Source: Perkinsela sp. pyNocScin1 (lineage: Eukaryota; Euglenozoa; Kinetoplastea; Prokinetoplastida; Perkinselidae). Taken from it: DNA of 64,000 bases. The stretch is from the NCBI GenBank assembly GCA_964019655.1, contig CAXHTR010000006.1, positions 806,001-870,000 on the forward strand, read 5' to 3'. Under the pieces are notes generated by a model. The model worked only from the letters and a program-made list of their open reading frames with translations, was not told the origin of the DNA and searched no databases. The first letter of the stretch is position 1. Each line of letters begins with the position of its first letter. Positions 18,080 to 27,801 of this stretch are shown here, piece after piece. The translations under genes were made by a program, and so were the position numbers.

Positions 18080-18955
18080 ATGCCAAGCCCAATTCTCTAC
18101 GCAGTGGACCCACACCTCGGCCGCCTCGACTACGATTCACTCTCCGACCAAGCGCTGATGGAAATGCTGGTAGAGCACGTAGAGCGAGACGATATCGATG
18201 ATATCAAGGATAGCAATGGGAACTTTACAGATGTGTGCGAGTGGGATGATGTTGAATGCAAACATGGTCGCGTCGTACGAGTCGACTTAAGTCAGCGCTT
18301 CTTTCAAAAATTCAAGCCCTTTCCCTTCGAATTTATCCCACCTGGCGTCAAATCGCTCGTTTTGGAGGATTGCTGCCTCTATGGAACCCTCGATACATCG
18401 CTGCTGCCGCAAGGCATTAGTGAAGAGATCTGCCTCACAGACAACGATCTCTTTGGGTCTGTTGACTTTCAAGGGCTCCCGCGAAACCTGGAGTTCCTCA
18501 TTCTCGATCAAAACAAATTTGGTGGAAGCTGTACAATCGCTGACCTTCCTTCGACACTTCTCCATTTCAGTATTGATAACAACGAATTCAGTGGAGAAAT
18601 AGTGATCGATGATTTACCATCTAAAATCAGAGAAGTGAGTGTGGAAAATAATCATCTGACAGGGTCCATTGCCATCAACAAGCTTCCACAAGAGATGGAA
18701 TTTCTGTCTCTGGCGGGCAACTCGTTTTCGGGCGAATTTCAGCTAATGGAATTTCCACGGAATCTCAGAGTCATAAACATCGCTTCGACAAAGATGAGCA
18801 AAGCTGCTGTGCTGCGGCGTGCGACCGGTAAAATGGACTTTACGCTCTACCATGACTTTATCATCTGTGTCCGCGATGAAAATGGTAAAAAGCACAATTG
18901 GGAGAGGAAAATTGTGAAACAAAAAATGGACAACTATATGAGTCTATCCGGGTAG
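18080..18955 (+). CDS. LRR-family protein, close paralogue of the 21315 gene
   Basis: A 291-residue protein. Leader MPSPILYAVD; cap HLGRLDYDSLSDQALMEML and DVCEWDDVECKHGRVV with both cysteines; seven repeats including LTDNDLFGSVDFQG and IDNNEFSGEIVIDD; C-terminal cap FTLYHDFIICVRDENG followed by KKHNWERK. The same length and repeat order as the genes at 21315 and 22426 show recent common descent. An ATG three codons upstream (18071) is possible; 18080 gives the family's usual spacing to the first conserved aspartate. Confidence 0.9.
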   Translation: MPSPILYAVDPHLGRLDYDSLSDQALMEMLVEHVERDDIDDIKDSNGNFTDVCEWDDVECKHGRVVRVDLSQRFFQKFKPFPFEFIPPGVKSLVLEDCCLYGTLDTSLLPQGISEEICLTDNDLFGSVDFQGLPRNLEFLILDQNKFGGSCTIADLPSTLLHFSIDNNEFSGEIVIDDLPSKIREVSVENNHLTGSIAINKLPQEMEFLSLAGNSFSGEFQLMEFPRNLRVINIASTKMSKAAVLRRATGKMDFTLYHDFIICVRDENGKKHNWERKIVKQKMDNYMSLSG

Positions 18956-19282
18956 ATTCGGGCGTTCCCAAGTTGTGGATAATGTTTTTGAACAATGAAT
19001 GGTATAAAAAGTTGAGTAGGAGTAGGAGTCACTGTCTGGAAGCCATAAAAGTTTCTTGAAGTTTTATTTCTATGTAGAATTCTTTGTAGGGCAACTCAAT
19101 GATCAAAAGCATGCAAACACACTTTCGGATAGTGAATGATAATATCAGCCTAATAGCATAGACAATATTTTTTTGAACTCAAAGATGGAAAGAAAGCCCC
19201 GTGGCATCAGCAATAAGTGCTTTTGCGAATTACAGCACTAGAGCATGTATACTTCTCTCACAAGTCTCTTTACCCAAATACA
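18956..19282. other. Intergenic, no gene seen
   Basis: A 327-bp AT-rich spacer between LRR genes. No remnant or structured element was recognised. Confidence 0.55.
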
Positions 19283-20911
19283 ATGCTCCTGCAACTGACC
19301 CTCCACACAGCAGACACCGAAGCCGACACCTTCGATATCAGTGCGCACACAGACCTTGAGCTTCTCAATATGGTCATCCGCGGCCTCAACGCAGATACAA
19401 GGTACGCATTCGCAGACACTCCCGAGAACCGCCTCCCCGTCTGCGAGTGGCCGATGGTCAAGTGCGACAAAAGTGGCAGAGTCATCCGGATCTACAAAAA
19501 TAAGATACATCTCGCCAGCGGAACACTCAATCTCGAGTTCCTGCCCCCGCGTGTGTTCGCCTGCTCCCTCATCAATGATTCACCCGATCTTCCCGGCGAG
19601 CGCATAGGTGGAAAGCTGCACACAGCCCGGCTGCCCCGCGGCCTCGAATCGCTCAGCATTCTGAACCTAACATTCGACGGGACTGTCGATATGACGCGGC
19701 TGCCCCCAGCGCTGCAGACGCTCTCCCTCAACGGCAACAAATTCAGCGGCAGCTGCGACTTGACAAAGCTCCCGCGAAATCTGGCTCGGCTGGAGATAAG
19801 CAGAAACGATTTTTCGGGGACTTTGAACCTGACGAGGCTCCGGCCCGAGTTTCGGTCTTTGATGGCAGCAAACAATCGATTTTCGGGAGAACTCTTCTTT
19901 GAAAAACTCCCCCGGGACCTGATGTCCTTGGACCTCAGCGACAACGAATTCACAGGCGAATTCCGCTTTCTCCATGCTGCATACGCTCGTATTACTGTGA
20001 ACGCCGACGGCAACCCGCTCGAGGGCACTGCAGTTGTCCACAGCAGCCTCACCAATGTCTCCGTGCACCGAACTTTCATTGCTTCTGTCGTTGATGAGAA
20101 TGGGAACCCATCGAAGTCCAAACACGCCATCCTCGGCAGGGCAACCACTGCTGACGGGCCCGAGCGCAGTGTTTCTGATTTCCAGCTCGAGTCAATGCTC
20201 CGCTTCGCCGATCCGCATCTCTACCCGAGCAAAGAGCCCCACGGGAACACTCCTCCGCTCCGCAGAGATCTGGTTGGTGCGCTTTCCCATAGGTTTTGGA
20301 TGGACCCGTGCTCGTGGCGCGGCGTCCGGTGCGACGTGCGTGGCGTCGAAACCATTCACCGCGACCAATCTGATTTTGCGCTCGTTGACATGGACTGGAT
20401 CCCACCGACTGTACAATTTGTTTGCCTGCGTAGCATTACGACTGTGAACGGATGGGTGACCCATCGGCTGCCGAGAGCGCTTCGGTTTCTATCGATGAAC
20501 ACAATTTATATAGAGCCGTTGTTACATACAAAGCAGTGGGCTGGGGCCGCAAAAAGAAATATTAACCTGCAGACCCTACCGAGGCGCATGGAGGAGCTCT
20601 CTGTGCGCTTCGGCCATTTCATTGGTGGGCTGTGCGTTGATAACCTTCCACCGACAATGCGAATAATATGCATTCGGCATGCGGACATTCGTGAGGTCCT
20701 CGTGGCAGCGGCAACGCTCCCAGAAGACTTTCAGGTGCTGTGTGTCGATAATAAGCCCGAGTTTGAAACGGATGGCGGGGACCCGGTAAAGAAGACGGGG
20801 CGAGTAAAGATTAGGTGGGTGGGCAAGCTCAAGGATGATCGCGTCACAAATCGGGAAGAGCGTGCGAATGTAGAGTCAAAGTACGCGAGGCGGTTCAAGC
20901 AATTGGTGTGA
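19283..20911 (+). CDS. Two-module LRR-family protein
   Basis: A 542-residue protein with two cap-containing modules. Module 1: leader MLLQLTLHTAD, a cap with PVCEWPMVKCDKSGRV, about seven repeats (for example LNGNKFSGSCDLTK), and a terminal cap GTAVVHSSLTNVSVHRTF leading to VVDENGN. Module 2 begins near residue 310 with a diverged helix (LVGALSHRF) and the core PCSWRGVRCDVRGV, then irregular repeats such as LPPTMRIICIRHADIREV, and ends in a basic tail without a second V-V-D-E-N-G. The cap helix of module 1 is altered (SAHTDLELLNMVI). It looks like an old internal duplication followed by divergence of the second half. Confidence 0.88.
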   Translation: MLLQLTLHTADTEADTFDISAHTDLELLNMVIRGLNADTRYAFADTPENRLPVCEWPMVKCDKSGRVIRIYKNKIHLASGTLNLEFLPPRVFACSLINDSPDLPGERIGGKLHTARLPRGLESLSILNLTFDGTVDMTRLPPALQTLSLNGNKFSGSCDLTKLPRNLARLEISRNDFSGTLNLTRLRPEFRSLMAANNRFSGELFFEKLPRDLMSLDLSDNEFTGEFRFLHAAYARITVNADGNPLEGTAVVHSSLTNVSVHRTFIASVVDENGNPSKSKHAILGRATTADGPERSVSDFQLESMLRFADPHLYPSKEPHGNTPPLRRDLVGALSHRFWMDPCSWRGVRCDVRGVETIHRDQSDFALVDMDWIPPTVQFVCLRSITTVNGWVTHRLPRALRFLSMNTIYIEPLLHTKQWAGAAKRNINLQTLPRRMEELSVRFGHFIGGLCVDNLPPTMRIICIRHADIREVLVAAATLPEDFQVLCVDNKPEFETDGGDPVKKTGRVKIRWVGKLKDDRVTNREERANVESKYARRFKQLV

Positions 20912-21124
20912 CTGTGTGTTGTGTTGGAGAGTTAAGATTTCATAAGCGTTTAAGTAGAAGTATAGACCAGTCACGGTATTTCATGTTAAATTTATTTTGA
21001 CCCCTGTTCTCGGATGTTCAGAAAATTTTCCCATCAGAAAAGTCAAAATGCCCTACAGTGCGGTGACGTCTTTGCCCATTTACGACGTCTTTTCCCGGCC
21101 CTGTTCTGGGATGAGATCTCGAGC

Positions 21125-21173
21125 CTGCCAGACAAAAGCAAGCTGCCAGAGTGACTTGAATTTCTCTGCTGAT
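21125..21173 (+). pseudogene. Remnant of an LRR gene 3' end (duplicated flank)
   Basis: Reads LPDKSKLPE-stop-LEFLC-stop, which matches the last codons of the gene at 15826 (LPDESKLPEWLDFYC). The tryptophan codon has become TGA. It lies in the 403-bp spacer 20912-21314, whose right part (about 21237-21314) also matches the 5' flank of the gene at 16972. The whole spacer looks like a copied gene-end plus intergenic unit. Nothing else is seen in the spacer. Confidence 0.75.
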
Positions 21174-21314
21174 GGGGATCTTCATAACTTCATTGTAATA
21201 TTGTAGATCTTGTGGATTTTTGTCGAAAAAGACTAATAGAGACAATGCAGTTGTAGTGAAAATACGCAATGATAGTATTCGCTCACAATTTGTACTTTAT
21301 CTCACTGAATAACA

Positions 21315-22190
21315 ATGTTCCGCCTCTGTCTTCACACCGTCGACCCATCGCTCGGCCGCCTCGACTATGATTCGCTCTCAGACCAAGCACTCATGGAGAT
21401 GCTGGTGACTCACATAGAAGATGACGATATCGATGACATCAAGGATGCCAATGGAAACTTCAAGGATGCGTGCGATTGGAAATATGTGGAGTGCGTAGAT
21501 GGCCGTGTGACAGTAATTGACTTTGATGGGCGACTCTTTGAGCCGGACGAACAGTTTCCTTTTGAGTTTATCCCATCGTGCGTTGAAGAGATAAGTATGG
21601 AAGCGTGCTACCTCGAGGGAACGGTGAATACATGGATGCTGCCACGGGGCATGTGTGATGGCCTCTTTCTCAATGCAAACGATCTCGATGGGTCTCTTGA
21701 CTTTCAAGGATTCCCGCGAAAGCTGAAGTACCTCTTCCTTGAAGAGAATATGTTCTGCGGAAGCTGCACATTTGCTGACCTTCCACCGACGCTCATCGAG
21801 TTTTCCGTTGAAACCAACCAATTTAGCGGAGAAATTGTCATTGACGACTTGCCATTCGCTTTGACAAAAGTGAGTGTGAAGAACAATAAACTGACAGGGT
21901 CCATTGTCATCAAAAAGCTGCCCCTAGAATTGGAAGTCCTCTTCCTAGCCCAGAACTCGTTATCGGGAGAATTTCAGCTCTTCGTATTTCCACCGCATCT
22001 GCGAGTCATAGATATTTCCTCGACAAAGATGAGCGCAAAGGCTGTGCTGCACAATGCGACTGCGCCAATGCGCTTCACGCTATGGCACGACTGTATCACA
22101 AGAGTTGTTGATGAAAGTGGTGGAAATCACATATGGGAAAGGAAAATAAAAGAGCGGATAGTAGGTACTGCAGACGGCCTTCTGTGGTAA
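21315..22190 (+). CDS. LRR-family protein; in-frame stop directly upstream fixes the start
   Basis: A 291-residue protein. Leader MFRLCLHTVD; cap PSLGRLDYDSLSDQALMEML and DACDWKYVECVDGRVT; seven repeats; C-terminal cap FTLWHDCITRVVDESGGNH. A TGA lies in frame three codons before the ATG (21306-21308), so translation cannot begin further upstream and the leader is really only about nine residues. It is a tandem paralogue of the gene at 22426; both share 5' flanks and a preceding gene-end remnant. Confidence 0.93.
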   Translation: MFRLCLHTVDPSLGRLDYDSLSDQALMEMLVTHIEDDDIDDIKDANGNFKDACDWKYVECVDGRVTVIDFDGRLFEPDEQFPFEFIPSCVEEISMEACYLEGTVNTWMLPRGMCDGLFLNANDLDGSLDFQGFPRKLKYLFLEENMFCGSCTFADLPPTLIEFSVETNQFSGEIVIDDLPFALTKVSVKNNKLTGSIVIKKLPLELEVLFLAQNSLSGEFQLFVFPPHLRVIDISSTKMSAKAVLHNATAPMRFTLWHDCITRVVDESGGNHIWERKIKERIVGTADGLLW

Positions 22191-22250
22191 ACGGGAGCGT
22201 TAGCAAAGTTCAAATCATTTAAAACGTCTTTTCCCGACCCTGTTCTGTCC

Positions 22251-22300
22251 CGACCTGTCCACACAGAGTGGCTTGAAGTTCACTGCTCAGGGGATTTCCA
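22251..22300 (+). pseudogene. Second remnant of an LRR gene 3' end
   Basis: The sequence reading EWLEVHC and the preceding AACGTCTTTTCCCGACCCTG block match the remnant and spacer before 21315. It is shorter and more decayed. Together with the shared 5' flank (about 22355-22425) it shows the spacer was copied along with the gene. Confidence 0.6.
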
Positions 22301-22425
22301 GAACTTTGTAGTAATATAGTAGATATTGTCGATTTTTTTGAAAGAGACTTAAAAAGACAATGCAGTTGTTGTGAAAATACGCAATGATAGTATTCGCTTA
22401 CAATTTCCTATCTCACTCAATAGCA

Positions 22426-23301
22426 ATGTTCCGCCTCTGTCTTCACGCTGTCGACCCGTCGCTCGGCCGCCTTAACTACAACTTGCTCTCAGACCAAGCA
22501 CTCATGGAGATGCTGGTGGCGCACATGGGGCAAGCCGAAACATTTGACATCAAGGACGCCAATGGGAACTTCAAGGATGCGTGCGAGTGGGGCCCTGTGG
22601 AGTGCAAAGATGACCGCGTCACAAGCGTCAACTTGTGTGGTCGAGCTTTTGAAAGAGAGAAGCAGTTTCCATTCGAGTTTATCCCACCCTATGTCGATTG
22701 TCTCAATTTGGAGGAGTGTAAGCTCTATGGAACCATGGATACATCGCTGCTTCCGCCGAGCATGAGTGATGCGTTTTCGCTGACTATAAATGCGCTCTAC
22801 GGACCCCTTGACTTTCAAGGCTTCCCGCGAAAACTCAAGTACCTCTATCTTGAAGAGAACAAATTCTCAGGGAGCTGCATACTCGCCGACCTACCACCTG
22901 CACTCCTCGAATTCACCTTCGAATCGAACGAGTTTAGCGGAGAAATACAGATCGATGATTTGCCACCCGCGCTCGTCAAAGCAAGCGTGGAGAACAATAA
23001 ACTGATAGGACCCATTGTCATCATGAAGCTGCCGCAAGCGATGGAAGTCCTCCATCTGAACCGGAACGCGTTTTCTGGAGAATTCCAGCTCTTCGCCTTT
23101 CCACCACGTCTGCGAGTCATAGACATCTCATCGACAAAGGTCAGCGCGAATGCAGTGCTGCAGCATACGACTGAGCCCATGCACTTCACGCTCGTGCATG
23201 ACAACGTCGCCAGTGTTGCTGATGAAAGTGGTAAAGAACACGCGTGGAGCACAAGAATCAAAGAAAAGGTAGTTGAAAACTACCGCAATATTCGCTGGTA
23301 G
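22426..23301 (+). CDS. LRR-family protein, tandem copy of the 21315 gene
   Basis: A 291-residue protein. Leader MFRLCLHAVD; cap PSLGRLNYNLLSDQALMEML and DACEWGPVECKDDRVT; seven repeats; C-terminal cap FTLVHDNVASVADESG followed by KEHAW. The leader is nearly identical to that of the 21315 gene, while the middle repeats differ more, which would fit diversification of the exposed repeat surface. An upstream in-frame ATG (22384) lies in the duplicated flank and is not preferred. Confidence 0.92.
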   Translation: MFRLCLHAVDPSLGRLNYNLLSDQALMEMLVAHMGQAETFDIKDANGNFKDACEWGPVECKDDRVTSVNLCGRAFEREKQFPFEFIPPYVDCLNLEECKLYGTMDTSLLPPSMSDAFSLTINALYGPLDFQGFPRKLKYLYLEENKFSGSCILADLPPALLEFTFESNEFSGEIQIDDLPPALVKASVENNKLIGPIVIMKLPQAMEVLHLNRNAFSGEFQLFAFPPRLRVIDISSTKVSANAVLQHTTEPMHFTLVHDNVASVADESGKEHAWSTRIKEKVVENYRNIRW

Positions 23302-24016
23302 TATACAATTAGTTTCACGCCTGTACATATGTGAATAAAAGTGAAGGATGACTATTACATACATCATAATTCGATCATAGAGGCTATCCTGTTGCACGAG
23401 GCATTCTGTAGGGGAAAGAAATTTCAATGCGCGATTGCGCTGCTTTGCACGCGTCTGTATGCTGAAATACGTCTCTGTAGCACATAATTCATAAAAATTA
23501 TCATTTTTTACGAATCAGTGTTTCCCAACGTCTAAAAAATGGATTCTTCAGGTCAGTCTGAGATACTCCTGGGGTCAGTCTGAAGCCCACTGACCCCGGC
23601 GAACCAAGTTCTTAAGGGAATAGGGGCTTATCAGTATACGAAAACAAAATAGGGTCAACTGAGCTTTCCTAGCGCTAAAAATGAGGTAAGTCAAATTTCT
23701 ATGGGCCTATAATGGGGCCAGTCAGCTTACAATGTCAAAAGGCTAGGATGCACTCTTATAAATGGTATTCTACTCCAGTATTCTACTGGATAAATAAATT
23801 GAACGCTCGGTGCATTGATACGTACCCTTGGCAGAAAGTGCTCATGTACAGGGCCTGTGCATCATGCCTTTCACTGCTTTCCATTTTCAAAGACTTCTGT
23901 CTGCACAGCCTCCGCTGAAAGCAATCGGACGGGCTTCATCACATTTGGCGTATTCCCTACTACTCCATTCAACCCTTCATTCACCTTTCTTTTTGCCATT
24001 TTCCTCGATCAATCAA
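23302..24016. repeat. Intergenic with GGGGTCAGT inverted repeat and possible hAT-like end
   Basis: A 715-bp spacer. At 23516 it holds CAGTGTTTCCCAACG, a typical opening of hAT transposons, preceded by TTACGAAT. A perfect 9-bp inverted repeat, GGGGTCAGT (23571-23579) and ACTGACCCC (23589-23597), and further GTCAGTCTGA-like copies follow. No matching right end or target duplication was found, so a decayed or truncated element is only a suggestion. No gene is seen; the open frame upstream of the phosphatase ATG lacks conserved motifs. Confidence 0.4.
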
Positions 24017-25099
24017 ATGTTCAAAAAATACGGCGCCTCCTGGGGCAAGTCCCCCCAGGGCCCAAGCGACGCCGAGCGCGCGAACGCCGACGAGCTCGTC
24101 CTCCAGTCCTGGGCATTCTGCAAGGCCAAGAAGAACCCGCTCACCCGCCGGCGCACGGCTGAGGCCGAAACTGCCCGTAAGGCCTCCGTGCAGTGGCGCA
24201 AGCGCCTCTCCTTCGTCGAGCTCGACTGCGGCGACGACTCCTTCATGGTGAGCAACACGTACAACGCCGTGGGGGTCGCTGACGGCGTCGGCGACTGGAA
24301 GAGCGCCGGCGGGGACTCCGCGGCAGTCGCCAACACGCTCATGGCCAACAGCAAGCTGTATAGCGAGACCCACCGCGGCTGCGCAGATGCCTCGACAATT
24401 CTAAGCGAAGCGCTCAAAAAAATGAAAGTCAATGGCGAGACACCGGGCGGGAGCACAACAGCGTGCGTCGCGGCCCTGCGGCAGTCCCCGACGAAGACTG
24501 AGCCCCGAAGTGGTTTACTTGATGTTGTCAACATCGGCAACAGCAACGCGATGCTTATTCGAAATCAGACGCTTGTCCATCGCGCGCAGGAGCGAATGCA
24601 CAGCTTCAATGCGCCGTTTCAGCTGCTCGTGCCCCCCAAGGGCGGACTCCCGAATAACGAAGAAGTCTTTGACGATTCTGTGGTAGATGCCGCGCATGAG
24701 CAGTGGAACGTCGAAGATGGCGATGTCCTCGTGCTCGCGACTGATGGGCTCTTCGACAATGTCTTTAACTCGGAAATCGCATCGATTGCTGGCGCGCTGG
24801 GGCGGTTCAAGACCACTGAGACCTTCTTGGACTACATTCCGGCGTTCGGGGCGATCCTGAGCCGGTGGATGGGGTTCGCGAAGCCTGACGCGGCGCAGCT
24901 CGACCCGTACCGCGTGACGAAGCAGCTTGGCATGATGGCGCACGACCGCGCGTACGGCGGGAACGCCGAAACGCCGTTCTCGCTGATGGTCTCGAACGTC
25001 CTGGGCGAGCAGAAGACGGGCGGGAAGCCGGACGACATAACAGTGTTGGTTGCACGAGTGGTGAAGCGGGAGGAGCTCGCGCGGGTGCATATGTGGTAG
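24017..25099 (+). CDS. PP2C-type phosphatase, PTC7/azr1-like
   Basis: A 360-residue metal-dependent serine/threonine phosphatase of the PTC7 group. Motifs: CGDDSFMV (71-78) with the first metal aspartate, GVADGVGDW (86-94) with the second, PGGSTTACVAAL, the NIGNSNAML strand, HSFNAPFQL (a PTC7-type signature), DVLVLATDGLFDN with a metal aspartate, and KPDDITVLVARV near the C-terminus. PTC7 proteins act in mitochondria, in yeast on coenzyme Q regulation; an ABC1 kinase also occurs in this window but is not adjacent. The start at 24017 (MFKKYGASWG) follows a pyrimidine tract. The 63 upstream open codons look non-coding. Confidence 0.9.
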   Translation: MFKKYGASWGKSPQGPSDAERANADELVLQSWAFCKAKKNPLTRRRTAEAETARKASVQWRKRLSFVELDCGDDSFMVSNTYNAVGVADGVGDWKSAGGDSAAVANTLMANSKLYSETHRGCADASTILSEALKKMKVNGETPGGSTTACVAALRQSPTKTEPRSGLLDVVNIGNSNAMLIRNQTLVHRAQERMHSFNAPFQLLVPPKGGLPNNEEVFDDSVVDAAHEQWNVEDGDVLVLATDGLFDNVFNSEIASIAGALGRFKTTETFLDYIPAFGAILSRWMGFAKPDAAQLDPYRVTKQLGMMAHDRAYGGNAETPFSLMVSNVLGEQKTGGKPDDITVLVARVVKREELARVHMW

Positions 25100-25820
25100 A
25101 AGGGATGTGGGAAAGGGGTGTGGGATGTTTCGTGATATCGAGGTAAAGGAGCGAGATTAGCGTAGAAATAGCGAACAACGATGGATACTGGTACGAAGTT
25201 ACTAAAAAAGGCACGAATCTCTTCAGAAATACGATACATTTGCCGTATCTTCGTATGAAGGGATCTGTCAGTCAGTAAATGATTTTTCACGATTAGCATA
25301 AGAGGGTACAGAAAACAGCCCTTGTACGTGACATCATCACAAGAAGAGTTTTTACCAGATTCTCAACTACGGAGGATGATCATGGTTTCGATATACGGCA
25401 ACCAACCTGTGCCAAGGCTTCACCTGTTTTCAGCATTGGGCGGCCCTGGCCATTTTGAATATAAAAGATAAGAAGCGAATAAGAGCATCATAGATGCTTC
25501 TCGGTCCGAACGAGATTTCTTAAGATTAAGAGAAGTAAATAGCCCCTTCTCGTGCATGGAGGCAATTTTTCATTCATCGAAGATCTGTCAAGCGCAAGAA
25601 AGGCTTTCCCGCTTCAATTAGTTCAAAAAGAGGCCTTCTAAGGGTAAATCGAAAATTGAGTCAAATCAGCACGCACAGCACCTCGAACTACAATTCCACC
25701 ACATTCAACATATCCCACCATCAACGCTTTCACCTACATTCCGCACGCAAACTTTCCTTTCATTCAAGAATTCCCATTAATTTTCCCTCTTCTTTAAAGC
25801 TTTCATGCAATAATCCTCAA
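25100..25820. other. Intergenic, no gene seen
   Basis: A 721-bp spacer between the phosphatase and the acidic-tail protein. The last 165 bases are in frame with the next gene but are AT-rich, lack conserved character and probably hold the 5' UTR. Confidence 0.55.
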
Positions 25821-26291
25821 ATGACACTGCACGAGTTTCACGCACGCCGATGGGCAATGGTCAAGCAGTGGCAGGCCATACACCGCCTCCAGCCAACGCT
25901 ATGGAACATTACCCGCTACACGCAGGAGACGCCAGACCTGCAGCTCTTCCAAGAAGAGTTCGCGCGCGCGAACGGCCGGCGGTCCCCAGCGCTACCCATT
26001 CTGACCACGCAGACACACAATGCGATAGTGCCGCGAGTCGTGAACGGCCTCGTCGACAACGACGCCACGCACATCTCCGCTCGAGCCCAGCACGTGCGCT
26101 ACGGGAGCTCAATGACGCAGCACATCGTCGACATCGGCCTTCTGCGCGAGTCCATACCGACGGGCCGCTTGCTGATGTCATCGCAAAATCTGTACAGAGA
26201 GGAAATGGCGCGCAAGGAGCGGATCATGAAGCCAGCGCTCTACGAGCCAGACAGTGACGATGAGGACGATGACGAGATGGACGATGAGTGA
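25821..26291 (+). CDS. Hypothetical small protein with acidic tail
   Basis: A 156-residue protein that I do not recognise. It starts MTLHEFHARRWAMVKQWQA, is rich in arginine and glutamine through the middle, and ends in an acidic run (PDSDDEDDDEMDDE). There is no signal peptide, membrane segment or LRR. The GC-rich third positions resemble the housekeeping genes more than the LRR genes, supporting real coding. The acidic tail could suit a nuclear or nucleolar protein, but that is a guess. The start at 25821 is where coding composition begins; an in-frame ATG does not precede it within the open frame upstream except in AT-rich sequence. Confidence 0.7.
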   Translation: MTLHEFHARRWAMVKQWQAIHRLQPTLWNITRYTQETPDLQLFQEEFARANGRRSPALPILTTQTHNAIVPRVVNGLVDNDATHISARAQHVRYGSSMTQHIVDIGLLRESIPTGRLLMSSQNLYREEMARKERIMKPALYEPDSDDEDDDEMDDE

Positions 26292-26833
26292 TTGGTAACG
26301 TATGTTCGTAAGAATATAAATTTAAAGAGATAGATTTTCAAACATTTGAAACATTCAAAGGGAATCTGGTAATGATGAAATGTTCGAAAAAGAAGGAGTC
26401 CGCTAGGGCACGAAAAAGAGTGTCTTTCTGTTTGTGAAGAATTTCGGATGAAGATGGGTCGACAGGCTCATGGACATTGTCAGGGGCAATTTTCAATGAA
26501 GCAATGGAGTTTGGTTGGATTTTGCATACCTTGGCTGTTTCCTTTCTGAATCACAAGTATTGATCGCATGTTGTGCATTTCGAGGACCCTCAAGCTCTTG
26601 TGTCACTGTCTCTATATGATCAGAATTCAATCGCACGCATTCCGAATTAAAAAAAATGAGTTCGGCAACGCAAAGTGAAACAGCTAGAGAACTCTAAAAA
26701 ATTTCAGAATTTCAAGAATGACTTAACGAATTTTAGAAGTCATTGCTTTCGAAATTTGGATGATGGTACTTCTACGTGTGATGTGCATAGCATAGTTCAT
26801 CTTATTCTATATTTTCACTTTCTAGTCCACTTC
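26292..26833. other. Intergenic, no gene seen
   Basis: A 542-bp AT-rich spacer. The open frame upstream of the next ATG (from about 26675) has no family features. Confidence 0.55.
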
Positions 26834-27541
26834 ATGCTTTCAATATTCCTCTGCTTCAGAGCTGCAGATGACAATCAGGCCTTTTCTCAAAATCTTCTAT
26901 CGAGCGCTTTATCTCCACAAGCCATGCACGCTATGCTTGTGAACAAAGCACTCGAAGACGTCAGCAAAGGCCTCAAAAACTTTCTGGCTGAGGGGTACAG
27001 CGACCTGTGCCAGTGGCGAAGGCGGGGCAGCAGCGGTGGCAGCATTGAGTACTTTTTCGTCGATTGTGCGGACAAGATGCTCAAACATTTTCAGCTCCAC
27101 AACTTTGGAGACCAGGGGAACGTTCGCTACGGCTACTTTCCAAGCACAGTGGTGCGCTTGGAGATTATTAACTGTAGCCAAATGTATCCATTTGAGAGCC
27201 GATTGCTTCCCAGAGATGTGCAGAATGTATCTTTTGCAGACAATGTGCTCTATGGCACTGCTGACCTTCAAGGGCTTCCCCGAAAAATTATGCGTCTCGA
27301 TCTCTCAAAAAATGTGATCGGGGGCACCATTCGACTATCCGATCTTCCACCGAACCTTGAATGGCTCAGTCTCAACCGCAACAAGCTCAAAGCGGATGTT
27401 CTGAGGTACGCTGAGCTTCCAGACAGCGTACAGCAGATTGACCTACGGGGCAATGCGATTCACACCATTCGGCCCGCAATGAAAAATTTGTACACACAGA
27501 GTGTGATCTGCAGCATTTTCCCAGAGATGAATGTGAGATAA
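26834..27541 (+). CDS. Divergent short LRR-family protein
   Basis: A 235-residue protein. Leader MLSIFLCFRAAD; the cap helix is changed (LSPQAMHAMLVNK), and the cap core is DLCQWRRRGSSGG...FVDCADKM, with the two cysteines separated by an insert. About five or six repeats follow (LPRDVQNVSFADNVLYGTAD, then LPPNLEWLSLNRNKLKADV). No V-V-D-E-N-G cap is present; the end is SIFPEMNVR. It belongs to the family by the C-x-W and LP-x-x-L patterns but has drifted. The start at 26834 gives the standard short leader; an open frame extends upstream. Confidence 0.85.
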   Translation: MLSIFLCFRAADDNQAFSQNLLSSALSPQAMHAMLVNKALEDVSKGLKNFLAEGYSDLCQWRRRGSSGGSIEYFFVDCADKMLKHFQLHNFGDQGNVRYGYFPSTVVRLEIINCSQMYPFESRLLPRDVQNVSFADNVLYGTADLQGLPRKIMRLDLSKNVIGGTIRLSDLPPNLEWLSLNRNKLKADVLRYAELPDSVQQIDLRGNAIHTIRPAMKNLYTQSVICSIFPEMNVR

Positions 27542-27801
27542 AGTGATGCAGTAGTGACCTTTTTGTTCGAAGCTGTTACGTTCAGAAGCGGACCCTCGAA
27601 GCAAAAGAATTTCTCAAGAAACTACAGGCTTCACACGTAGCAGGTACGCGCGCGCGTATGTGATGGGACATAAATCGTTTGTATTGAAGTGATTGGTTCA
27701 AGTTTACACAGTAGAGAACCATATCAAGAGTGGGCATTTTCAGCACGTTTATTTTCAGTTTCTGATGTCCATTTTACTCTTCTCCTCCTTGTTCAAATCC
27801 A

